Positions 28,449 through 37,583 of a stretch of DNA of 48,420 nucleotides are shown piece after piece. The DNA is from Synechococcaceae cyanobacterium (GTDB lineage Bacteria; Cyanobacteriota; Cyanobacteriia; PCC-6307; Cyanobiaceae). Where the stretch lies: the NCBI GenBank assembly GCA_947461705.1, contig CANHMF010000002.1, positions 1 through 48,420 on the forward strand, given 5' to 3'. Position numbers and translations under genes: made by a program. The notes beneath the pieces are model-generated. The model was not told the DNA's origin, ran no database searches, and worked only from the letters and a program-made list of their open reading frames with translations. Numbering within the stretch: the first letter of the stretch is position 1; every line of letters starts with the position of its first letter.

Positions 28449-29621
28449 TCAGTACCGGGGCACGCTCGGATCCACCTCCTGGCTCCAGGCGTCGATGCCG
28501 CCGGCCACGTTGATGCCCTCGATGCCGGCCCGCTTAAGGGCGATCAGGGCCTTGGCGCTGCGGCCGCCCAGCTTGCAGTGGGCGTAGAGGGTTTTGCCCG
28601 CCGCCAGCTGCTGGATGCGTTCCACGGCCGTGCCGTTCTCGATTTGATCGAGGGGGATCAACACGGCGCCGGGAATCACGGCGATGTCCGCCTCGGGGGG
28701 GTTGCGCACGTCGATCAGCACCAGGCCACTGGTGTCGCCATCCAGCACTGTTTTGAGTTCGCGCACGCTGATGCTCTCCACCGCGCCGGCCTCCTCCTGG
28801 CCCGGGGCGCTGCCGCCCACGCCGCAGAACTCCTGGTAGTCGATCAGTTTGTCGATCACCGGCCGCTCGGGGCTGGGCCGCAGCTTCAGCTCCCGGAACT
28901 TCATGCCCAGGGCATCGAACAGCAGCAGCCGGCCGCTGAGGGTGGTGCCGATGCCGGTGATGATCTTCACCGCCTCGGTGGCCTGGATCACCCCGATGAT
29001 TCCGGGCAGCACGCCCACCACGCCACCTTCGGCGCAGGAGGGCACCATGCCCGGCGGCGGCGGCTCGGGGAACAGGTCGCGGTAGTTGGGGCTCTCGGCA
29101 TCCAGGTTGAACACCGTGGCCTGGCCCTCGAAGCGGAAGATCGAGCCGTACACGTTGGGCTTGCCCAGCAGCACGCAGGCGTCGTTCACCAGGTAACGGG
29201 TGGGGAAGTTGTCCGTGCCGTCGCAGACGATGTCGTACGGGCGGATGATCTCCAGGGCGTTCTCGCTGGTGAGGGCCGTCTCGTAGAGATCCACCTGGCA
29301 GTGGGGGTTGATCTCGAGGATGCGGGCCTTGGCCGATTCGATCTTGGGTTTGCCCACCCAGCTGGTGCCATGGATCACCTGGCGCTGCAGGTTGGAGTGG
29401 TCCACCACATCGAAATCCACGATCCCCAGGCGCCCCACGCCGGCGGCGGCGAGGTAGAGCAGCAGGGGGGAGCCGAGGCCGCCGGTGCCCACGCACAGCA
29501 CCGAGGCGGCTTTGAGGCGCTTCTGCCCCTCCATGCCCACCTCGGGCAGGATCAGGTGCCGGGCAAAGCGGGCCACCTCATCGGGGCTCAGCTGAATGCC
29601 GCTGGTATCGAGGGGAAGCAT
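28449..29621 (-). CDS. moeB: MoeB/ThiF-type E1-like adenylyltransferase with C-terminal rhodanese domain
   Basis: RFARHLILPEVGMEGQKRLKAASVLCVGTGGLGSPLLLYLAAAGVGRLGIVDFDVVDHSNLQRQV... plus LVLIDVRNPPEADIAVIPGAVLIPLDQI...LYAHCKLGGRSAKAL. Confidence 0.95.
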   Translation of the reverse strand: MLPLDTSGIQLSPDEVARFARHLILPEVGMEGQKRLKAASVLCVGTGGLGSPLLLYLAAAGVGRLGIVDFDVVDHSNLQRQVIHGTSWVGKPKIESAKARILEINPHCQVDLYETALTSENALEIIRPYDIVCDGTDNFPTRYLVNDACVLLGKPNVYGSIFRFEGQATVFNLDAESPNYRDLFPEPPPPGMVPSCAEGGVVGVLPGIIGVIQATEAVKIITGIGTTLSGRLLLFDALGMKFRELKLRPSPERPVIDKLIDYQEFCGVGGSAPGQEEAGAVESISVRELKTVLDGDTSGLVLIDVRNPPEADIAVIPGAVLIPLDQIENGTAVERIQQLAAGKTLYAHCKLGGRSAKALIALKRAGIEGINVAGGIDAWSQEVDPSVPRY

Positions 29622-29672
29622 GGGCCTCTGGGCGCTTTCCAGGTCCCTACTCTCCCAAATGCCCGGTCGGGT

Positions 29673-30140
29673 TCAGGCGTCCGCGCACACAACCAGTTGC
29701 AGCGGTCTGGCCTGGGGCTCGTCCTCCCCCTCTCCGTCAGCAATCCACCAGGCCCCGAAGGCCTGAGCGCTGTGGGTCAGTCCGCTGCGGATCAGCATCA
29801 GCGTGGGCCCCACGCACAGCTGCAGATCGGTGGCCGAGGGCCTGGCGGCACTGCTGGGGTGGCTATGGGCCGCACCGATCACCCGGAGCTGCCGCTGGCG
29901 CGCCCATTTCTGGGCCAGCAGTTGCTCGCGTGGATCCAGGCCGAAGCGGTGCGCCCGCTCGCCGGGCGGTTCCCAGCAGTTCAGGCATGGCCACACCTGC
30001 GTGAGCTGCAGGTGGTCTGGAGCCTGGTGGCCCAGCAGCAGCGCGCAACCTTCCAGGGGGTGTGCGGCCTGAAACACCTGCTCCAGAACGATCAGGCAAT
30101 GCCGATCTATGCGCAGGAGCTCTGGCCATGGGGCAGTCAC
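29673..30140 (-). CDS. Mov34/MPN/PAD-1 (JAMM) family metalloprotease-like protein
   Basis: EGCALLLG and VIGAAHSHPSSAARPSATDL match E...HxHP-x7-S-x2-D of JAMM; GTG start. Confidence 0.85.
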   Translation of the reverse strand: MTAPWPELLRIDRHCLIVLEQVFQAAHPLEGCALLLGHQAPDHLQLTQVWPCLNCWEPPGERAHRFGLDPREQLLAQKWARQRQLRVIGAAHSHPSSAARPSATDLQLCVGPTLMLIRSGLTHSAQAFGAWWIADGEGEDEPQARPLQLVVCADA

Positions 30141-30183
30141 CCCGATACCTTATGACCGCTGAACAATCAAGACGCCTGCCTCC

Positions 30184-30549
30184 ATGACTGACGAGACCAC
30201 CGATCTGAAGGAGCAGGTGAGCACCGTGGCTGAGGAGGCCGGCGCCAGCTTCAGTGAGCGCTACAGCGACATCCTCGGCAAGGTGAACGAGACCCTCGAC
30301 AAGGTCGACTGGAGTCAGATGGGCCGCATCGGCAAGGGTGTGGGCGTGCTGGTGGCCGTGATCGTTGCCCAGGTGCTGATCAAGGGCGTGCTGGACACCA
30401 TCAACCTGCTGCCCGTGGTGCCTGGGCTGCTGGAGCTGCTGGGCCTGGTGGTGGTGGGCCAGTGGAGCTGGCAGAACCTCACCACCAGCGAGAAGCGCAA
30501 TGCCGTGGTGAGCAAGGTGCAGACCCTGCGCAAGGAATATCTCGGCTGA
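30184..30549 (+). CDS. CAAD-domain protein (CurT/CURT1-like thylakoid membrane protein)
   Basis: ERYSDILGKVNETLDKVDWSQMGRIGKGVGVLVAVIVAQVLIKGVLDTINLLPVVPGLLELLGLVVVGQWSWQNLTTSEKR. Confidence 0.85.
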   Translation: MTDETTDLKEQVSTVAEEAGASFSERYSDILGKVNETLDKVDWSQMGRIGKGVGVLVAVIVAQVLIKGVLDTINLLPVVPGLLELLGLVVVGQWSWQNLTTSEKRNAVVSKVQTLRKEYLG

Positions 30550-30590
30550 GCTGGTCGCCTTCTCGGCCTGATCCGTCGGCTGTCCTCGCC

Positions 30591-31514
30591 TCAGGCGATG
30601 GGTGGCCGACGGATCAGCGTTTGGATGCATTGCTGGGCCTGAGGCCAGTAGCTGCCGCCGAACAGGTTGGCGTGGTTGAGCAGGTGATACAGGTTGTAGA
30701 GCTTCACCCGCTCTTGGTGGCCAGGCTCGAGGGGCCACTCCGCCTGGTAACCGGCGAAGAAGACCTCGGGATAGCCGCCGAACAGCCGCGCCATGGCCAG
30801 GTCCACCTCCCGATCGCCGCGATACACCGCCGGATCAAAGATGGCGCCGGTGTCCCCACGGCCCGTGAGCAGGGCGGCATTGCCGCTCCACAGGTCGCCG
30901 TGCACCAACACGGGCTGCACTCGGTGATCCCCCAGCCATGCCGGGACCCGCTCCAGCAGGGTGTCGGTGCCGGCCAGCCGGTGGCCTGAGCGCTCGGCCT
31001 GGGCCAGCTGAACCCCCAGGCGCTGTTCGGCGAAGAAGGCCCCCCAGCTCGCGCGCCAGCCATTGCGCTGGGGGCCCATGCCGATGAAGTTGTCGGCCGT
31101 CCAGCCATAGGGCGCCGCAGGGTTGCCCGGTGCCGCAGACAGGCTGTTCCGGTGCAGCCGGGCCAGGCCCCTGCCGAGGCCAAGCCAGCCGGCGTCGCTG
31201 CAGTTGTGGGCCCCACGGGCCAGCGGGAGCCACTCCATCAACAGGCAGGCCTGCCCATCCACGCGGCCCCAGTGCAGGGGGCGGGGGATGGTGAGTGCCC
31301 CACAGGCCGCGGCGGCCAGGGCATGCAGGCCGTCGGCCTCTGCCTCCAGCACTGGCAGCAGGTCGGCGCGGTTGGTCTTGGCGAACAGCGGGCCACCCTC
31401 CGACAGCTGCAGCTGCCAGGCGCTGTGGATGCAGCCACCGCCCACGGGGGTGAGGTGCCGCACCGGCTGACCCACCAGGGCCTCGACCCAGGTGCTGAGC
31501 AGGGCCAGCCTCAT
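30591..31514 (-). CDS. Fructosamine kinase family protein
   Basis: PVGGGCIHSAWQLQL...LFAKTNRADLLPVLEAEADGLHAL...PVLVHGDLWSGNAALL...AIFDPAVYRGDREVDLAMARLFGGYPEVFFAGYQ. Confidence 0.93.
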   Translation of the reverse strand: MRLALLSTWVEALVGQPVRHLTPVGGGCIHSAWQLQLSEGGPLFAKTNRADLLPVLEAEADGLHALAAAACGALTIPRPLHWGRVDGQACLLMEWLPLARGAHNCSDAGWLGLGRGLARLHRNSLSAAPGNPAAPYGWTADNFIGMGPQRNGWRASWGAFFAEQRLGVQLAQAERSGHRLAGTDTLLERVPAWLGDHRVQPVLVHGDLWSGNAALLTGRGDTGAIFDPAVYRGDREVDLAMARLFGGYPEVFFAGYQAEWPLEPGHQERVKLYNLYHLLNHANLFGGSYWPQAQQCIQTLIRRPPIA

Positions 31515-31554
31515 CGCGTCACGACAGCCGTGGTGGCACTGCCAGCATGCCGCC

Positions 31555-33060
31555 ATGACCATGCGCTGTGACGTGGCGGTGGTGGGGGCGGGCATTGCCG
31601 GACTCACCGCTGCAGCCCTCCTGGCCGCGGAAGGGCTGGAGGTGGTGCTGCTGGAGGCCCACAGCCAGAGCGGCGGTTGTGCCGGCACCTTCCGGCGGGG
31701 CGCCTACACCTTTGACGTGGGGGCCACCCAGGTGGCGGGCTTTGAACCCGGGGGCATCCACCAGCGGCTGTTCCGCCATTTCGGGGTGCCGTTGCCGCAG
31801 GCCGCACCCCTGGACCCGGGGTGCAGTGTGTGGCTGGCTGGCGAAACTGAGCCCATCCGGCTCTGGCGTGATCCCCAGCGCTGGCAGGCCGAGCGCCTGC
31901 GCCAGTTCCCAGGGAGTGCTCGGTTCTGGGAGCTGTGTGCGGCCCTGCATCGCAGCAATTGGGCCTTTGCGGCCCGGGATCCTGTGCTGCCCCCCCGCAA
32001 TGGCTGGGATCTGGCCCAGCTGCTGGGGGCCCTGAGACCCGGAACCGTGGCCAGCGGCCTGTTCACGACGGCCACGATCGCCGATCTGTTGCGGCTGAGT
32101 GGCTGCGGTGGGGATCGGCGCTTGCGGCGCTTCCTCGATCTGCAGCTCAAGCTCTATTCACAGGAGCCCGCCGATCGCACCGCAGCCCTCTATGGCGCCA
32201 CGGTGTTGGCCATGGCCCAGGCGCCGCTGGGCCTCTGGCACCTCCAGGGCTCCATGCAGCAGTTGAGCCAGGCCCTGGAGCTGGCCCTGGCCCAGGCCGG
32301 CGGCCAGCTGCGCTTGCGGCACCGGTTGGAGCGGCTGCAGCCCAACCCCCTGGGGGGCTGGAGCCTGGAGGGCGCCGGCCCGGCTCGGCGCCCCTTCCTG
32401 TTGGAGGCTGATGAGGTGGTTTGCACCCTGCCGCCCCAGGCTCTGCAGGGCTTGCTGGGTGCCGCCTTGCCCCGCGCCTATGGCCGCCGGATCGAGGCCT
32501 GCGGTGATCCATCCGGCGCCCTGGTGCTCTACGGCGCCGTGCCCCGGCAGCTGTTGCCCCCCGATCTGGGGCTGCATGCCCAGTTGGAGTGGCGGGATCC
32601 CGGCAACCTGTTCGTGTCGATCAGCGCCGAAGCCGATGGCCGGGCCCCGGCGGGGCAGGCCAGCCTGATCGCCAGCGTGTTCACCCCAGCCCGGCCCTGG
32701 TTCGGCCTGGAGGAAGCGGCCTATCAGCGGCGCAAACAGAAGGCCATGGCGGGAATCCTTGCGGGCCTCGAGGTGCTGCTGGGCCTGAAGCCTGAGCAGT
32801 TTCTGCATGCCGAGTTGGCCACCCCCCGGGGCTGGGCCGGCTGGACCGGCAGGCCCTTCGGCTTTGTTGGCGGATTGGGTCAGCACCCCAGCCGCTTTGG
32901 CCCCTTCGGCCTGGCCAGCCGCACGCCCGTGCCGGGGCTATGGCTGTGCGGTGATGCCATCTATCCGGGAGAGGGCACCGCCGGGGTGAGCCTCTCGGCG
33001 CTGATGGCCTGCCGGCAGTTGCTGGCGCGGCGGGGGCAGGCCCTGGAGATTGGGGCCTAG
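31555..33060 (+). CDS. crtD: C-3',4' desaturase CrtD-like / phytoene desaturase-family FAD enzyme
   Basis: CDVAVVGAGIAGLTAAALLAAEGLEVVLLEAHSQSGGCAGTFRRGAYTFDVGATQVAGFEPGGIHQRLF...GLWLCGDAIYPGEGTAGVSLSAL. Confidence 0.8.
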   Translation: MTMRCDVAVVGAGIAGLTAAALLAAEGLEVVLLEAHSQSGGCAGTFRRGAYTFDVGATQVAGFEPGGIHQRLFRHFGVPLPQAAPLDPGCSVWLAGETEPIRLWRDPQRWQAERLRQFPGSARFWELCAALHRSNWAFAARDPVLPPRNGWDLAQLLGALRPGTVASGLFTTATIADLLRLSGCGGDRRLRRFLDLQLKLYSQEPADRTAALYGATVLAMAQAPLGLWHLQGSMQQLSQALELALAQAGGQLRLRHRLERLQPNPLGGWSLEGAGPARRPFLLEADEVVCTLPPQALQGLLGAALPRAYGRRIEACGDPSGALVLYGAVPRQLLPPDLGLHAQLEWRDPGNLFVSISAEADGRAPAGQASLIASVFTPARPWFGLEEAAYQRRKQKAMAGILAGLEVLLGLKPEQFLHAELATPRGWAGWTGRPFGFVGGLGQHPSRFGPFGLASRTPVPGLWLCGDAIYPGEGTAGVSLSALMACRQLLARRGQALEIGA

Positions 33061-33914
33061 AGAAACTCCGGCCGCAGGGCCTGAGTGGCGGCGAGGGCCT
33101 GCTCCAGCTGCGGCCACTGCTCGCCCTGCACCAGGGCTTCCAGGCCATCCAGCTGCTGGCGGTAGTGCTGCAGGGCCCCCAGCACGGCCTCGCGGTTGCA
33201 GCGGGCCATCAGGGTGCCCAGCTCCGGGTTGCCGCCACCGATGCGGCTGGTATCGGCAAAGCCGCTGGAGGCCAGGTGCCGCACCAGGGCACTGGCTCCA
33301 GCCGCCGCCCCACCCAGAGCGGCGGCCTCCACCAAGGCGGCACTCACCAGCACGGGCATGTGGGAGATCAGGGCCACGGCCTGGTCGTGGGCGCTGGCCC
33401 CACAGGTGAGCCACTGGGCCCCAACGGCCTCGGCCAACTGCTGCACCGCTGCGAGGGCCGCGGGGTCGGTGCTGGCCTCCGGGGTGGCCACCCAGGGCCG
33501 CCCTTCAAACAGGCCGCGGAGGCCCGCTTCCACCCCTGCCTCCGCAGTGCCGGCCATTGGATGACTCGCCACAAAGCGGTCCAGCTGGCGCCACCGCTCC
33601 AGCACAGGAGCTTTCACGGAGCCCACATCCGTCACCACCGCCGCCGTGGGCAGTGCCGCCAGCAACGCCTCCGGGGGATGGAGCAGCCGGTCTAGGGGCA
33701 GGGCCAGCACGATCAGGCCGCAGTCCCGCAACACGGCGGGATCGGTGCTCACCACGGTGGCCAGCCCGCGCTCCAGGGCCCGTTCGGCGGTGGCGGGCCG
33801 GTGCACCAGGGCCTGCACCCGTGCTCCCTGCGCCAGCAGATCCAGGCCCAGGGAGCCCCCGATCAGGCCGAGGCCCACGATCCCCACGGGGCGCTCGCGC
33901 CACAGGCTGGTCAT
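33057..33914 (-). CDS. tyrA: Prephenate/arogenate dehydrogenase
   Basis: VGIVGLGLIGGSLGLDLLAQG...VVTDVGSVKAPVLERW...FVASHPMAGTAEAGVEAG...FADTSRIGGGNPELGTLMARCN. Confidence 0.92.
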   Translation of the reverse strand: MTSLWRERPVGIVGLGLIGGSLGLDLLAQGARVQALVHRPATAERALERGLATVVSTDPAVLRDCGLIVLALPLDRLLHPPEALLAALPTAAVVTDVGSVKAPVLERWRQLDRFVASHPMAGTAEAGVEAGLRGLFEGRPWVATPEASTDPAALAAVQQLAEAVGAQWLTCGASAHDQAVALISHMPVLVSAALVEAAALGGAAAGASALVRHLASSGFADTSRIGGGNPELGTLMARCNREAVLGALQHYRQQLDGLEALVQGEQWPQLEQALAATQALRPEFL

Positions 33915-33955
33915 GGCTGAACAGTTCGCTGGAGCCAGCTTCCTACGATTTGCCG

Positions 33956-35389
33956 ATGTTGGAAGCCCAGGCCCACCAACAGCTCAAGGCACTCCTCCGG
34001 CTGGAGGGGGAAACCCGCTGGCCGCATCACCTCACCCTGAGTCGGTTGGTGGCCCGCAGCTTGCGGCGCGCTGACCAGACCCTGGTGCGTCTGGCTCCGG
34101 GCAGTGATCCCAGTTGGTTGCTGGGCCTGCTGGTGCCCCTGGCCTTGAACGAGCAGCCCGTGGCCCTGGTGGTGAGTGCGGGGTTGCGGCAGCGGTTGCT
34201 GCAGGTGGAGCTGCCACGTCTCCAGGCCGTAGGGCTGCAGTTGCCCTGTTGGGAAGGGCCCTTGGCGCCACCCTCAGCGCGGCTGTGGCTGCTGGACCAC
34301 CAGGGCTTGGTGCGGGCCTGGCGAGAGGGGTTGCTGGACCAGCGTCAGCTGGTGATCCCGGAGGCGGAGCTGCTGGAGCCGTTGCTGCGCGCGGCCCTGG
34401 GGGTGGTGATCGACACCGAGCACTGGGAGCAGTTGCGCCGCAGCCTGCCCGGCGCTGCGTCCAGCCTGTTGCAGCTGCATGAGCGCCTCAGCCGCCGGCT
34501 GTTGGCACGTCCCTGTGGGCCGCTGCAGCAGGCGCCCATCACCCCGGAGGAGGAGGCGCCGCTGCGGCAGCTGCTGGCGGCGCTCGCCCCCCTGCCGGAT
34601 CCCTGGCCCCGCTGGCTGGCCGCCTCCGGCGATGGCTGGACCAGCTGGGCCTGCATCAACCCCACCCTGTTGCAATGGCAGTGGCACCGCCAGCCGCTGG
34701 ACCCCCTGGGGGTGATGGCCGGGCTGCTCCACCAGCGCGGGGCCGTGCTGGTGGGCCAGCTCTCGGAGGCGGCCGGCCGCGGCATGGGCTTTGTGCCCCA
34801 GGTGGAGCTGAGCCTGGCCGATCCGCCCCTGCAGGATCCCCTGCCGCTCTATGCCCCGCCGGCCCAGCCCCTGCCCAACGCCCCCCACTACGGCGAGCAC
34901 CTGCTAGCGCAGTGCCGGCGCCTGGTGTTGGGCCAGGCCGGCCTCACGGTGGTGCTGCTCGACGACGACGGCCTGCGGCGTCAGCTGGCCAGTGGACTGG
35001 CCGCTGAGTTCGGCAGCCGCGTGGGTCACGAGCTCACGGCGCCGGAGAGCAATGGGGTGATCTGCTGCGGCTGGCGCTGGTGGCTCGACCACCAGCACTG
35101 CTTGCCGCTCCCCTGCCAACTGGTGGCGGCCACCCTGCCGATCGCCAGCCTCGAGGATCCGCTCACGGCAGCACGGGTCGCGGCCCTGCGGCTTCAGGGC
35201 CGCGACTGGTTCCGGGAGTTGCTCCTGCCGGAAGCTCTCGGGAGGCTCCAGCGGGCGGTGGCCGGCCTACGCCGCAACGGGGGGCGGCTTGCTGTGCTCG
35301 ATGGCCGCATCAAGCGCCGGGGCTGGGGCCGCCAGGTGCTGGAGGCCCTGGAACCCTGGGTGGCTTTGCAACGGCTGTTGCCCAGCTGA
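33956..35389 (+). CDS. DinG/Rad3-like helicase-family protein, apparently lacking Walker A and DEAH motifs
   Basis: 477-aa ORF; C-terminal LQGRDWFRELLLPEALGRLQRAVAGLRRNGGRLAVLDGRIKRRGWGRQVLEAL resembles motifs V/VI of DinG-type helicases; no GxGKT. Confidence 0.5.
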   Translation: MLEAQAHQQLKALLRLEGETRWPHHLTLSRLVARSLRRADQTLVRLAPGSDPSWLLGLLVPLALNEQPVALVVSAGLRQRLLQVELPRLQAVGLQLPCWEGPLAPPSARLWLLDHQGLVRAWREGLLDQRQLVIPEAELLEPLLRAALGVVIDTEHWEQLRRSLPGAASSLLQLHERLSRRLLARPCGPLQQAPITPEEEAPLRQLLAALAPLPDPWPRWLAASGDGWTSWACINPTLLQWQWHRQPLDPLGVMAGLLHQRGAVLVGQLSEAAGRGMGFVPQVELSLADPPLQDPLPLYAPPAQPLPNAPHYGEHLLAQCRRLVLGQAGLTVVLLDDDGLRRQLASGLAAEFGSRVGHELTAPESNGVICCGWRWWLDHQHCLPLPCQLVAATLPIASLEDPLTAARVAALRLQGRDWFRELLLPEALGRLQRAVAGLRRNGGRLAVLDGRIKRRGWGRQVLEALEPWVALQRLLPS

Positions 35390-35443
35390 TGACTTGGCGG
35401 GATCGGGCCCTTAGCCTGACCCCCACCAGTTGAGAGAGGGTGC

Positions 35444-35713
35444 GTGGGAGAAGCCAAGCGCCGTGCAGAGCAGGGTTTGCCGGCCCGGCCCAAGCCTGCC
35501 AAGTCCCCGGCGGCCAAGGGCGCTTCCTCCAGGCCAAAAGACACCTCCCCCCGCATTGCGCCATGGCTGCCCCTCACTCAGCAGCAGGGTGAACAGTTCG
35601 TTCAGGTCACCACCCGCGGGGCCTGGATTGGGATCGCCGCGTTGGTGCTGTTTTGGGTCACGGTGCGGTTTTTGGGGCCTGCCTTGGGCTGGTGGACCCT
35701 CGCCGACGGCTGA
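35444..35713 (+). CDS. DUF2839-type small membrane protein
   Basis: GTG start; VGEAKRRAEQGLPARPK... then one TM helix (GAWIGIAALVLFWVTVRFLGPALGWW). Confidence 0.7.
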   Translation: MGEAKRRAEQGLPARPKPAKSPAAKGASSRPKDTSPRIAPWLPLTQQQGEQFVQVTTRGAWIGIAALVLFWVTVRFLGPALGWWTLADG

Positions 35714-35816
35714 TCCCTGGGTGGGCGAAACCGCACACAGGCCACGCCGGGAGTATTTCTACCCACCGAACTCTGAAGAAAACCTTAGGATTGCCGCACT
35801 CCTCGCTCGAAGGCCG

Positions 35817-36158
35817 ATGTTCGCGCGTCTCGCCGAGCACTACCGATCCGTTGTTGAAGACCTGGTGATGAGCCTGCGTGCTCTCGCCGATGGCCTGCAG
35901 CAGCAGGGAATTGCTGCCACCTGTTACGTCTGCGGCGATGGCCGCGATGGCCATGGCGCCTCCTTCGTGGCCGATCTGGGCGACGGTCACATGGTGCGTT
36001 TTCTGGTGTCCGACTACGGGATCAGCTGGGTGGAATCCCGCAATGGCCATGAACTCGTGAAGTTCGAGGGCGCTGAGGCGATTCAGGAACTCGAGCGTGT
36101 GGCCAAGGCCCTGCGTGAAGACGTGATCTCTGCCGCTTCCCTGGCGAGTCACGCCTGA
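35817..36158 (+). CDS. DUF1815-type cyanobacterial conserved protein
   Basis: MFARLAEHYRSVVEDLVMSLRALADGLQQQGIAATCYVCGDGRDGHGASFVADLGDGHMVRFLVSDYGISWVE. Confidence 0.75.
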   Translation: MFARLAEHYRSVVEDLVMSLRALADGLQQQGIAATCYVCGDGRDGHGASFVADLGDGHMVRFLVSDYGISWVESRNGHELVKFEGAEAIQELERVAKALREDVISAASLASHA

Positions 36159-36188
36159 CGCGCCTGCCCACACCTCGGGTGCGCGATG

Positions 36189-36224
36189 AACAAGCCCCCG
36201 GCAGAAGCTTGCCGGGGGCTTGTT
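36189..36224. terminator. Bidirectional terminator between the DUF1815 gene and recA
   Basis: Perfect 15-bp stem AACAAGCCCCCGGCA / TGCCGGGGGCTTGTT between convergent genes. Confidence 0.8.
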
Positions 36225-36241
36225 GCTTGGCCATAGCCCGC

Positions 36242-37411
36242 TTAGCCAGCTGCAGGTAGGGCTTCGTCGCTCGTGCTGGCCGCTGTGGCGGAGCCAGCGG
36301 CGGCCAGTTTGGCGGCGGCGGCTGCCACCGGCTTGAGTGAGTCGCTGGTTTCACTCAGCTTCTGGCGCACCTGCACTTCAATCACCTCCTTCTGTGCGGG
36401 GTTCTGCTCCAGCCAGGTGATGGTGTTGTCGCGGCCCTGGCCGATGTTGTCGCCCTCGTAGCTGTACCAGGCCCCTTTGCGCACCACCACGCCGTTCTCT
36501 TCGGCGAGATCCAAGAGGCAGCCCAGGGTGCTGATGCCCCGGCCGAACAGAATGTCGAATTCGGCGATGCGGAAGGGTGGGGCCACCTTGTTCTTGGCCA
36601 CCTTCACCTTGGCGCGGATGCCGTATTCCTCGGTGCCGCGCTTGAGGGTCTGGATGCGCCGGATGTCCAGCCGCACGGAGGCGTAGAACTTCAGGGCGTT
36701 GCCGCCCGTGGTGGTTTCGGGGTTGCCGTAGGTCACGCCGATCTTCTGGCGTAGCTGGTTCAGGAAGATCACCGTGCAGCCTGACTTGCCGATGTTGCCG
36801 GTGATCTTGCGCATGGCCTGGCTCATCAGGCGGGCCTGGCTGCCCACGGCCAGGTCGCCCATTTCGCCCTCGATCTCGGCGCGGGGGGTGAGGGCCGCCA
36901 CCGAGTCCACCACCACGATGTCCACGGCGGCCGAGCGCACCAGCTGATCCACGATCTCCAGGGCCATCTCGCCGGTATCTGGCTGCGACACCAGCAGGTT
37001 CTCGATGTCCACGCCCAGGGCGGCGGCATACACCGGATCCAGGGCGTGTTCCGCATCCACAAAGGCGGCCACGCCGCCGCGGCGTTGCACCTCGGCGATG
37101 GCGTGCAGGGTGAGGGTAGTTTTGCCGGAGCTCTCCGGCCCGTAGACCTCCACCACCCGGCCTTTTGGATAGCCGCCACCCAGGGCCAGGTCGAGGGTGA
37201 GGGCCCCGGTGGGGGTGGTTTCGATCCGCATGCGGGAGGCATCCCCCAGGCGCATGATCGAGCCCTTGCCGAAGTTGCGCTCGATCTGGTTCAGCACCAG
37301 GCCCAGGGCCTTGTCACGTTCGGCGGCGGCGCGGGAATCGCTGGCGGCGCTGGCACGGGCGGATTTGGGATCGGAGGTCTTGAGATCCGAGGTCTTGTCG
37401 TCGGCGGGCAT
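36242..37411 (-). CDS. recA: Recombinase RecA
   Basis: [23 protein letters not shown]...[24 protein letters not shown]...[21 protein letters not shown]...[37 protein letters not shown]. Confidence 0.99.
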   Translation of the reverse strand: MPADDKTSDLKTSDPKSARASAASDSRAAAERDKALGLVLNQIERNFGKGSIMRLGDASRMRIETTPTGALTLDLALGGGYPKGRVVEVYGPESSGKTTLTLHAIAEVQRRGGVAAFVDAEHALDPVYAAALGVDIENLLVSQPDTGEMALEIVDQLVRSAAVDIVVVDSVAALTPRAEIEGEMGDLAVGSQARLMSQAMRKITGNIGKSGCTVIFLNQLRQKIGVTYGNPETTTGGNALKFYASVRLDIRRIQTLKRGTEEYGIRAKVKVAKNKVAPPFRIAEFDILFGRGISTLGCLLDLAEENGVVVRKGAWYSYEGDNIGQGRDNTITWLEQNPAQKEVIEVQVRQKLSETSDSLKPVAAAAAKLAAAGSATAASTSDEALPAAG

Positions 37412-37561
37412 GTCTACGAAATCAGTGGGGGAACAGGCCGCGGATCAGGGGCCGGCGGAGGCCGGTGGCCATCCTCTGCGACCTCACAGGATGAAGTGCC
37501 ACCACACGTGCCATCCGTTCGATCGGGAGCTGCTGGCCGGGAGCCGTTAGCGGCATCTTGT

Positions 37562-37575
37562 AGTACAGGCGTACC
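37562..37575 (-). promoter_or_regulatory. Candidate cyanobacterial LexA (SOS) box upstream of recA
   Basis: Minus strand GGTACGCCTGTACT fits the reported cyanobacterial consensus RGTACNNNDGTWCB at every fixed position. Confidence 0.6.
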
Positions 37576-37583
37576 CTAGCGGA

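Noticed and set aside
28362-30155. 597-aa plus-strand ORF
   Set aside because: Antisense to the confident MoeB-rhodanese and JAMM genes; His/Gln/Gly-rich composition is typical of the mirror frame of GC-rich codon usage.
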